Positions 1 to 6,100 of a stretch of 6,741 nt of DNA are shown here, piece by piece. A program made the translations under genes and the position numbers. The DNA lies in assembly GCA_021414045.1 (NCBI GenBank), contig JAIOPF010000308.1:1-6741 (forward strand), read 5' to 3'. The stretch is from Deltaproteobacteria bacterium. Lineage in GTDB: Bacteria > UBA10199 > DSSB01. Position 1 is the stretch's first letter, and each line of letters begins with the position of its first letter. The notes under the pieces are model-generated. The model had not been told where the DNA came from. It made no database searches and saw only the letters and a program-made list of their open reading frames with translations.

Positions 1-780
1 TTTGAGGATCAATTCGCCGCCATAAAAAAGACTAAGTTCGAAAAGGGATAGGTCGAATTCTCCCGCGCCAGCTAGGTAAAGCGCTAGTTTTTGGAGTGCC
101 GCAATTTGATTGGCACATTGATCCTCAATTCCCGATTTCATGATGGTAAATGGGATTTGGTCCGCGATTATGTATTGGTCGTCGTACTCCGGAGCGAGCC
201 GACGGGTCGTCGAACGCAATAGTGGCGTGGCGGTGCTGTAAAGCCATTGTTGGAAATATACCGCGGTCAAAGTCCTGAAGTCCTTTGAGGATCTAAGCTC
301 CTTTGGCGACAAGCAACCCGCCTGTGTCATTCCACTGAAAAGGCGGTTGGCTTCGACGTTTAATCGCCGGAGGTTCTGGATAAAAATCCCGTAGCTATTC
401 GCGTAAAGGGGGCTGGAAAGAGCTTTATTAAACGCCTCGGGATCACCTCGCAATAGAGTCTCTATTTCGGGCGCGGAAAGATCTTTAAACCTCGAAATAA
501 TGGGCTTGAGTAACTCCTTGAGGGCTACTGCCGAACCGTGGGAATTTTCATTGGTCTGAAGCAACCCTTGGAGGCTGGTAATTTTTCCACAAACGAGGGG
601 AGCCGCCGTTTTTGCGGCCTGGGCATTTGCCAATGAAGACGTCGCCGCGGGAAGGGTTGTCGCAGGCTTTGCTGCAGTCAAGCCTGCGATCGGAGTAGTA
701 GCAGCTTGTATCCCATGAGGTGAAACGGTAAAAAAGCAATACAAAGCCAACAATAGAAAAGATATTGAGCGTAAATGCAT
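1..780 (-). CDS. Exported protein of unknown function, C-terminus cut by the window edge
   Basis: This minus-strand frame is open for all 260 codons from the ATG at 780 to position 1, with no stop, so the gene continues beyond the left edge. I do not recognise the family. Residues 1-26 look like a Sec signal peptide: a short basic start (MHLR), a hydrophobic core (about 6-19) and an Ala-X-Ala-like end (I-Q-A), with cleavage likely after A26 or A27. C15 does not sit in a convincing lipobox, so a lipoprotein is unlikely. Residues 27-62 are a low-complexity Ala/Thr/Pro linker. A mostly helical-looking domain follows, with cysteines at 64, 156 and 222 that could form a disulfide after export. The start is supported by AAGGGGG nine bases upstream. 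A sigma-54 promoter lies about 80-100 bp upstream, so expression probably depends on an activator such as the one encoded at 3176. Location: periplasm, outer membrane or secreted. Being a gene is well supported; its function is unknown. Confidence 0.85.
   Translation of the reverse strand, partial: MHLRSISFLLLALYCFFTVSPHGIQAATTPIAGLTAAKPATTLPAATSSLANAQAAKTAAPLVCGKITSLQGLLQTNENSHGSAVALKELLKPIISRFKDLSAPEIETLLRGDPEAFNKALSSPLYANSYGIFIQNLRRLNVEANRLFSGMTQAGCLSPKELRSSKDFRTLTAVYFQQWLYSTATPLLRSTTRRLAPEYDDQYIIADQIPFTIMKSGIEDQCANQIAALQKLALYLAGAGEFDLSLFELSLFYGGELILK
660..689. repeat. Perfect 10-bp inverted repeat inside the exported-protein gene
   Basis: TCGCAGGCTT (660-669) is matched by its exact reverse complement AAGCCTGCGA (680-689), with a 10-base spacer. 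It falls in codons 31-41 of the exported-protein gene, in the Ala-rich linker just after the signal peptide. In the mRNA it could fold as a GC-rich hairpin early in the coding region. It may simply result from Ala/Lys/Pro codon choice; no function is shown. Confidence 0.5.
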
Positions 781-789
781 GACCCCTTA

Positions 790-796
790 CCCCCTT
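790..796 (-). promoter_or_regulatory. Ribosome binding site of the exported-protein gene
   Basis: The minus strand reads AAGGGGG, ending nine bases before the ATG at 780. A second purine run, AAGGGG (788-783), lies only two bases from the ATG, too close to be the main site. Good spacing of the first run supports the chosen start, which also places the signal peptide correctly. Confidence 0.6.
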
Positions 797-806
797 CGGA
801 GAAGAT

Positions 807-832
807 GGCCAAATCGAATTTGGAATTTGGCC
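807..832 (-). promoter_or_regulatory. Leader hairpin or operator dyad upstream of the exported-protein gene
   Basis: GGCCAAAT (807-814) and ATTTGGCC (825-832) form a perfect 8-bp inverted repeat around a 10-base loop. The spacer carries a tandem copy, since AATTTGG occurs at both 817-823 and 824-830. A shorter alternative hairpin, CCAAAT-CGA-ATTTGG (809-823), is therefore also possible. If transcription starts near 851, this element lies at about +20 to +45 in the untranslated leader, upstream of the ribosome binding site. It could be an mRNA structure with two exclusive folds or a protein-binding dyad. The structure is seen; the role is inferred. Confidence 0.45.
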
Positions 833-861
833 CAATGAATCTATCCGTGGGATTAAGATCC

Positions 862-877
862 AGCAATTTACGAGCCA
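862..877 (-). promoter_or_regulatory. Sigma-54 (-24/-12) promoter of the exported-protein gene
   Basis: The minus strand reads TGGCTCGTAAATTGCT. Against the sigma-54 consensus TGGCACG-N4-TTGCW this has a single mismatch (T for A in the -24 box). The invariant GG (876-875) and GC (864-863) are separated by exactly 10 bases. The predicted transcription start is near 851, giving a leader of about 70 bases to the ATG at 780. A sigma-54 promoter needs an AAA+ activator, and the large gene starting at 3176 encodes one. The site lies in non-coding DNA and points at the gene, which argues against chance. Confidence 0.75.
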
Positions 878-959
878 AAAGGCGCGAAATTTCGACCGAT
901 TTTGGACCTCATAACTATCGGCGATTGTAGGGGTTTTTCGAGGATGATCTTGCCGCGAC

Positions 960-987
960 GGAAAATTGTTTTTTCGGTGGGAAAATT
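960..987 (-). promoter_or_regulatory. Paired GGAAAATT repeats, candidate upstream activator site
   Basis: GGAAAATT occurs at 960-967 and again at 980-987, a 20-bp period (about two helical turns). The pair is flanked by GACG (957-960) and CGTC (988-991), giving an imperfect overall dyad. It lies about 110-135 bp upstream of the start predicted from the sigma-54 promoter, where enhancer-binding proteins usually bind. That it binds an activator, or the one encoded here, is inference. Confidence 0.35.
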
Positions 988-1046
988 CGTCAAGAAGATG
1001 ACAAGAAAATCACTGAATTATCAAACTGAGAAGGTGCAAGAGCTGC

Positions 1047-1076
1047 GAACATTTCTAGAATACGAATGTTCTTTTT
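1047..1076. terminator. Hairpin with T-run just past the kinase stop codon
   Basis: GAACATT (1047-1053) pairs with AATGTTC (1065-1071): a 7-bp AT-rich stem with an 11-base loop. Five T follow on the plus strand (1072-1076). It lies 11 bases beyond the stop codon of the minus-strand kinase, a natural terminator position. The T-run, however, suits transcription in the plus direction; on the minus strand the hairpin is preceded by A5 and followed by no U-tract. It may stabilise the kinase mRNA end or stop antisense transcripts. The weak stem keeps confidence low. Confidence 0.35.
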
Positions 1077-1082
1077 AAGGAA

Positions 1083-2960
1083 TTAACGTCCCTCCTGCTT
1101 TTCCTCCTTATTCCCTCCGCCAAAAAAAGATTTGATGCTGCTGCCAGCCTTCTTGAATCCCTTTCCCATCGTTTGAAAGGCATTGCCTTTAGAATCTTTC
1201 GCTTCGGGAGGGGGAGCTGTATCGGGTGAATCCGCGGCCAAGCGTATTGTGGGAGCGCGCCTTTTCGCGATTGGGTGAGCTTTGATTGTGGTGGGGATTT
1301 TGACCAAACTTCTTTCGAGCTTGAGGGGTTTGGGTTCGACCAGTGTGAAGGTTTCATCCAGGGGAACAAAACCATCAACTTCGAGTCGCAGGCGAGTGGC
1401 CTTGTTGATTTCTAGTTCCTCAAAAATAGCGGGAGTTACCTTTCCGGTATCCTGATTATCCAAATAGATTCTTGCGCCACTTGGAGAGCTCGAAAGAACA
1501 AGCATGCCTTTTGGAGAAGGAACCAGGAGAGGTTTCAGGTTTAAGGGGGTTTCGTCGGCTAAAGAAATTTTTTGAACCCACTCTTCGAAGCCTTCCTTTT
1601 TAAGGGAGAGGGTGAGCGTTTTTCCCACGGGGATATTTTCCAGAAGCGTCGGAGTTTTATCTTGAGATTGGATGCCGTCGATGAAGACCCTTGCTTCATC
1701 GGGGACCGATTGGATCAAGATTTTTCCCCTAAGGTTTTGCTGGGCGTAGAAAGATGAAGAGGCAGGAAGCGATGTCGCATTTTCTTTCGATTTAAATTCG
1801 TGGAAAAAAGCGAGATATCCCACGGAGAGCGCGGCGAGTAACACGATTAGCGCGGCGATCTTGAAATTAGGTTTTCTTCGAGACCCGATCGGAAGCACGG
1901 CAATGTCGGTGGAGGCCAACTCGACGCGATCCCCCGTGGGTTTCCTCTTTTGTTTATTTCTGATTTGCTTTACCGAGGTTAGATGTTCCCCCCGCTGATT
2001 TTCCTCTTTGACCCGTTCTTTGCGATCCTCGATCTCTTGGGAATATAACTCCTGCAGAAAATCCCTTAGTTGCCGCGGCGTGAAGGAGGGGAACGAGGTG
2101 TTGAGATAACGGTGCAGCTCCATTTGCATGTCTCCCGCCGCTGAAAATCGCATGTCTCGATCGTGGGCCAGGGATTTAGCAAGGATTGTCTTTAGTTGTG
2201 ATGGAATCGTTTGATCTAGGTCCTTTTCCTCGACATGAGTGTTTTGAATCTTCCTAAGAATTTCGAATTGAGTGTCCCCGCTAAAGAATTTTTTCTCGGT
2301 GAGCAACTCGTATAATACCATCCCCACCGAGAAAATGTCCGAGCGAGAATCAAGGTGTTCGCCCTTTGCTTGCTCGGGTGACATATAACAGACCTTGCCT
2401 TTGATAATGCCCGACTCGGTGTGGGAGGTATTCATGGCGGCCTTTGCGATGCCAAAATCAGCTATTTTGACCTCTCCTTCGTAGCTGACTAGAATGTTGG
2501 GAGGACTGACGTCGCGATGGATCACGTTCATGGGCTTGCCATCGGGTCCGCACTTCGCATGGGCATAATCCAGGCCGCGGCAAACTTCGCTAATCGCATA
2601 AACGGCGAGCTCCGTCGGTAATTTCTTATCTAGACTCTTTAGGCGGGTGAGGATGTCGTGTAAATTGGTCCCGAACACGAACTCCATGGTCATGAAGTAA
2701 TCGTTACCGTTTTTCCCAAAGTCATGAATTTGGACGATATTCGAATGGCTTAGTTGAACCGAGAGCCTGGCTTCGTTGACGAGCATTTCGATGAAATGTT
2801 TGTCTTCCGAATAGTTCGGCAGGATACGTTTGATGGCGAGCTGTTTTTCAAAGCCGTCGATGCTCAGCATTTTGGCGCGATAGACCTCGGCCATTCCGCC
2901 CGAGCCAAGTTTATTCAACAACAGGTATCGCCCGAAAACCTTTGGATGAAAATTAGCCAT
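1083..2960 (-). CDS. Membrane Ser/Thr protein kinase with two extracytoplasmic PEGA domains
   Basis: This complete 625-residue protein phosphorylates Ser/Thr on cytoplasmic targets in response to an envelope signal (role inferred from domain order). The kinase domain is at about 11-285 and all key residues are present: Gly loop GSGGMAEVY (19-27), ATP-binding K44, helix-C E63, catalytic loop H148-R149-D150 with N155, D168-F169-G170, and SPE 194-196. The loop reads HRDVSPPN, the form common in myxobacterial-type kinases, rather than HRDLKPEN. A charged juxtamembrane stretch (about 300-345) leads to one transmembrane helix (about 367-386). Outside are two PEGA-like repeats (about 411-475 and 484-548), each with an SVP/SSP...A-x-(I/V)-(F/Y)-(I/L)-D turn. 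A basic and glycine-rich tail (about 565-625) follows. The ATG at 2960 sits ten residues before the conserved F-G-R-Y that opens the kinase fold, but no Shine-Dalgarno sequence precedes it. The gene is divergent from the kinase-activator gene, 215 bp away. The kinase call is near certain; its substrate and ligand are unknown. Confidence 0.95.
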   Translation of the reverse strand: MANFHPKVFGRYLLLNKLGSGGMAEVYRAKMLSIDGFEKQLAIKRILPNYSEDKHFIEMLVNEARLSVQLSHSNIVQIHDFGKNGNDYFMTMEFVFGTNLHDILTRLKSLDKKLPTELAVYAISEVCRGLDYAHAKCGPDGKPMNVIHRDVSPPNILVSYEGEVKIADFGIAKAAMNTSHTESGIIKGKVCYMSPEQAKGEHLDSRSDIFSVGMVLYELLTEKKFFSGDTQFEILRKIQNTHVEEKDLDQTIPSQLKTILAKSLAHDRDMRFSAAGDMQMELHRYLNTSFPSFTPRQLRDFLQELYSQEIEDRKERVKEENQRGEHLTSVKQIRNKQKRKPTGDRVELASTDIAVLPIGSRRKPNFKIAALIVLLAALSVGYLAFFHEFKSKENATSLPASSSFYAQQNLRGKILIQSVPDEARVFIDGIQSQDKTPTLLENIPVGKTLTLSLKKEGFEEWVQKISLADETPLNLKPLLVPSPKGMLVLSSSPSGARIYLDNQDTGKVTPAIFEELEINKATRLRLEVDGFVPLDETFTLVEPKPLKLERSLVKIPTTIKAHPIAKRRAPTIRLAADSPDTAPPPEAKDSKGNAFQTMGKGFKKAGSSIKSFFGGGNKEEKQEGR

Positions 2961-2976
2961 AAAGGAAGCAGCTCTG

Positions 2977-2982
2977 ATTGTA
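2977..2982 (-). promoter_or_regulatory. Possible -10 element of the PEGA kinase gene
   Basis: The minus strand reads TACAAT, five of six to TATAAT, within a perfect 10-bp palindrome (2977-2986). It would start transcription near 2970, leaving a leader of about ten bases without a Shine-Dalgarno sequence before the ATG at 2960. No good -35 hexamer lies 16-18 bases upstream, so this is tentative. Confidence 0.25.
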
Positions 2983-3093
2983 CAATTTAAAGGCGTTCAG
3001 TTCCATCAAGCAGTTAATTATGCCTTTTCTCTTGGAACAAAACGACCTTCATTAAATAATCGTCAAAAAATATTACATTTTAACTTCATGAAA

Positions 3094-3107
3094 TTATTAA
3101 TTAATAA
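3094..3107. repeat. Perfect 14-bp AT-only palindrome
   Basis: TTATTAATTAATAA equals its own reverse complement. It lies in the most AT-rich part of the divergent region, where such palindromes arise more easily by chance. It could be a regulator site or simply easily melted promoter DNA. Confidence 0.35.
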
Positions 3108-3123
3108 AATGAATAAATAAAAA

Positions 3124-3139
3124 TGGGCAACAAAATGCC
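3124..3139 (+). promoter_or_regulatory. Weak candidate sigma-54 promoter of the kinase-activator gene
   Basis: TGGGCAACAAAATGCC has the GG (3125-3126) and GC (3137-3138) pairs at the required 10-base separation, and TGC in the -12 box. The rest of the -24 box does not match. It would start transcription near 3150, giving a leader of about 26 bases that contains the Shine-Dalgarno site. If real, the activator could control its own gene. AT-rich -10-like hexamers nearby (for example TAAAAT at 3105-3110) are an equally possible alternative. Confidence 0.25.
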
Positions 3140-3142
3140 AGA

Positions 3143-3157
3143 TATTTTGACAAAATA
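3143..3157. promoter_or_regulatory. Operator-like dyad just before the kinase-activator gene
   Basis: TATTTTG (3143-3149) and CAAAATA (3151-3157) are exact inverted copies around one central A. The one-base spacer rules out an RNA hairpin, so it looks like a protein-binding site. It ends three bases before the GGGGAG ribosome binding site, a position suited to repression. The binding protein is unknown. Confidence 0.4.
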
Positions 3158-3160
3158 GCT

Positions 3161-3166
3161 GGGGAG
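3161..3166 (+). promoter_or_regulatory. Ribosome binding site of the kinase-activator gene
   Basis: GGGGAG lies nine bases before the ATG at 3176. In the same frame the nearest upstream stop is TGA at 3110-3112, and no other ATG lies between, so this site settles the start. Confidence 0.65.
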
Positions 3167-3175
3167 TTTTTGCCG

Positions 3176-6100
3176 ATGACGCCGAATAGAGAAATTTGGA
3201 AGGAACGGTACCGTCTGCTCTACCTTCTGGGACGAGGGGGGCAAGGAGAGACCTATTTAGCGGAAGATCTTCAGGCCGATCATGCATTGCTTGCCTTGAA
3301 AATTCTTGATGGAAATAGCGGTGGGCCGCGAAGCGAGGGAGAATTCCTTCGTGAGTGCCGGATGCTTCAACGGCTTCGGCATATTAACATCGCTCGGGTG
3401 TGCGATTTTGGTAGGGACGGCGATCACCTGTTTTATGCCACCGAGTATGTGGAGGGTGGAAATTTTGTCAGCGAAAGTGTGTCCAAGGATTGGAATGCCG
3501 TCTTTCGGTTCATCGTCCAGGCTTGTTGGGCCCTTGGTTATCTGCACCAACAGGGAATCGTCCATCGAGACATTAAGCCACAAAATCTGCTGGTGGGCCG
3601 GTTGCACGATGGAAATCCAAATAACTTCTTTGATCGTGGAATGGTGCGCGTCATTGATTTTGGGCTTGCCTCCTGGCTCGACAAATTGTCCTTTGACGAG
3701 AATCCCGTGGGTACTCCGTCCTATATGGCGCCGGAAATCTGGCATGGTGAAAAATACGACCATCGCGCGGATATTTATTCCTTGGGCCTCGTTCTATTTG
3801 AATTGGCATGGGGAAAGCTGCCGAGTGGCAACGGGACGATTTCGGATTTCCTAGAAAAAAGGATGGGAGTTCGGGATCTTTCCTCCCTAAGTCGATGGGG
3901 CGTCCCTCCTGGGGTGATCGAAATTATTCGGAGGACAATCGATCCAGATCCAGGGAAACGTCTCTCGGATGCCCGAGAGGCGATTCAAATTCTAAATCGT
4001 TTGGAGGGAGAGAAATTCCATTTAGATGCGACGGATGGCCCGCCAAGCGTCACCGCGCCACCGTTACGAAGGCTGGCGAAAAGAAGGGCTCTAAAGGAAA
4101 ACGTTCTCAACGACGGCCTTTGCGAAAGTATCCTTGTCGAGCTGAAGGCCCTGTCCAGGGCCGGAAGGAAAGCCGAGGCCCTAGAACTCTGTAGGAGGAT
4201 TTCGCTCCAGGTAAGGCGTTGGGACCGCGCGCAGCCCGTCGACGAATTCTTCGCCGTTTTTTTGCACTTGCTCGCGGAGGCCGGGGAGATCTCCGAAGCT
4301 AAATCGTCGCTCAGAGAATTTGGCCTTCATCCAGCATTTAATAATCAAAAAACCTTCGAATATTTTTTGGCTTCCATCCATCTTTCCTTGCGAGTCGGCG
4401 ACATTAACTCGGCGAGCCGAAGTCTGGAAAGCATTCCACCTAACTTGCGGCATGCGGCGGAACGATCGCAGGAGGCGCGTTTGGAAAATTATACCGGCTG
4501 GATCCAAAAAGCCGAAGGCAAGTGGGCGGAAGCCTCCGGTAGTTTTGAGAGGGCGGCCGATTTGGCCGCGTTAGCCGGCAGGGAAGACCTGAAAGCCTCG
4601 TTTCTAGCTAATTCTGGCTCGAATTATTTCGAACAGGGACGTTGGAAATATGCCTATCAAAAATTCCAGGACGCCCTCGCGATCGCTGAGACCTTGGAAA
4701 ATCGTAGCCTACTGGCCACAATTCTAAATAATCTCGGAAACCTATATTTGTATTTTGGTAGGTGGGGAGAGGCCGATACAGCGCTTCGGGAATCATTGAG
4801 CCTCGCCGAGGAATGCCAAAATAAGTCTTTGATCGCCTATAATCATTATTTGTTGACCGTGGCCGAGGAAGGCGCGGGGAACTTTGAAAGCGCCAAATCG
4901 GGTCTTGAGAGGGCTATCCTTGCTTCCAAGGAACTGGGGGACCCCGAGTCCTTGCTTCAGGCCATTCTCGCGCTGGGATACCACGAGATGGGCGCGGGGA
5001 ACCTAAAAAAGTCGCGAGGTCTTCTCAATGACTTGCGGCGGAGGTCAAAAAATGCCGGTAATGCAGGTTATATATTTCAGGCTGATTGGTTGGAATTAAA
5101 GCTTGGCCTTGTCAGTGGGGCGGCAACCCGCGGCCTAAAAAAACTTATGGCGATTGTCGTCGCGGCTGCCGAGAAAATGGGGAACCCGATGGTGCTTTGG
5201 CAGGTGTATTTCGATGAGGGAAATCTTGAAAAGCAACTTGGGAACCTCAAAGGCTCGAGAACAAAATATGAAAAGGCCCACAGTATCCTTCAAAACATCA
5301 GCTTGGAGGTCCCTGAAGTCTACAGGAATAGTTTTTTTAGGGACCGTAAAAAGGCGGGGCTCCTCAAAGCTATTCAAGAACTGAAATCAGGATCTCCTTC
5401 ACCGGTCGAATCGGCGGGACCTTTCCTTGCGGCGTCCTTTCGTTTCACTGATTGGGTGGATCTGAACCGGCGGATTTTGCAACAACATCGGGTGGACGAG
5501 GTTTTGCAAGAGATATTGGAAGCGGCTTTGCGCTTGTCCGGGGCTGAACGAGGTTTTGTCATCCTTGTCGAGGAGGGTAGCCCGAAGATCCGTGCCGCCC
5601 GAAATATCGGCATAGAGGCCCTCTCGCAAAAGGATATGAGGTTCAGCGCCACTGTCGTCGCTGAGGTGATGCGCAGTGGAAAATCCCAAATCATTCTGGA
5701 CGCTGAAAGCGACGAAAGGTTTTCCCCAGCCGATTCCGTAAAGGCAATGAAGCTTCGGTCCTTGCTTTGCGTTCCGCTTTGCGCCGCTGGTAAATCGGAA
5801 GGTCTAGTATACTTGGATAACAGACTGCGACACGGGGTATTCCAGGAAGACCACCGTACTCTCATCGAAGCCCTGGCTGATCAGGCTTCTTTGGCTTTGG
5901 AACACGCCCGATTGAATGAGGAAAATCTTCGCGCCATTGAAGACCTCCGCAAGTCAAAGAAAGTCATCGAAAAGCTCAACGTAAGACTAGAAGAAAAGCT
6001 GGAGGTCACCAGCGAAAGCCTTATGGCCGCGCAAGAGAGCCTTCGACGGCAAAATCAGGAAACCTCCTTGCGCTATCAGTATGGCAATATTGTGGGACAA

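Larger units (their letters stand above)
781..1082. other. Intergenic control region between the PEGA kinase and the exported-protein gene
   Basis: This 302-bp gap separates two minus-strand genes and contains no convincing coding frame. In the direction of transcription it holds a terminator-like hairpin (1071-1047), paired GGAAAATT repeats (987-960), a sigma-54 promoter (877-862), a leader dyad (832-807) and a ribosome binding site (796-790). The order and spacing match a sigma-54 regulatory region with an upstream activator site. The exported-protein gene is therefore probably its own transcription unit rather than the tail of a kinase operon. Confidence 0.6.
2961..3175. other. AT-rich divergent intergenic region between the two kinase genes
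   Basis: These 215 bp separate two genes that start back to back, so both promoters should lie here. The part from about 3050 to 3125 is strikingly AT-rich. Dyads seen are ATTGTACAAT (2977-2986), TTATTAATTAATAA (3094-3107) and TATTTTG-A-CAAAATA (3143-3157). Shared control of the two genes is plausible but not shown. Confidence 0.6.

Noticed and set aside
548..878. Two minus-strand frames (548-835 and 678-878) crossing the start of the exported-protein gene
   Set aside because: They overlap the signal-peptide frame, have no ribosome binding site of note, and would include the promoter-proximal leader hairpin.
924..929. Minus-strand TACAAT, a -10-like hexamer upstream of the exported-protein gene
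   Set aside because: No -35 hexamer at usable distance, and the sigma-54 site downstream is far stronger.
3008..3025. Minus-strand sigma-54-like sequence AGGCATAATTAACTGCTT upstream of the PEGA kinase
   Set aside because: The GG and GC pairs are 11 rather than 10 bases apart, and this spacing is rarely tolerated.
3147..3152. Perfect TTGACA on the plus strand
   Set aside because: A -10 at 17-bp spacing would fall at 3170-3175 (TTGCCG), directly against the start codon; the hexamer is part of the TATTTTG-A-CAAAATA dyad.
3061..3287. Minus-strand 74-residue frame in the divergent region
   Set aside because: It begins inside the kinase-activator gene, has no ribosome binding site, and ends in AT-rich intergenic DNA.
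3257..3854. Overlapping frames of 168 residues (minus, 3257-3763) and 182 residues (plus, 3306-3854)
   Set aside because: Both lie inside the kinase domain of the 3176 gene, whose frame has all kinase motifs; the alternatives show no domain or start signal.
5374..5865. Minus-strand frame of 163 residues
   Set aside because: It is antisense to the GAF domain of the 3176 gene, and its Ser/Arg-rich composition is typical of a shadow frame.
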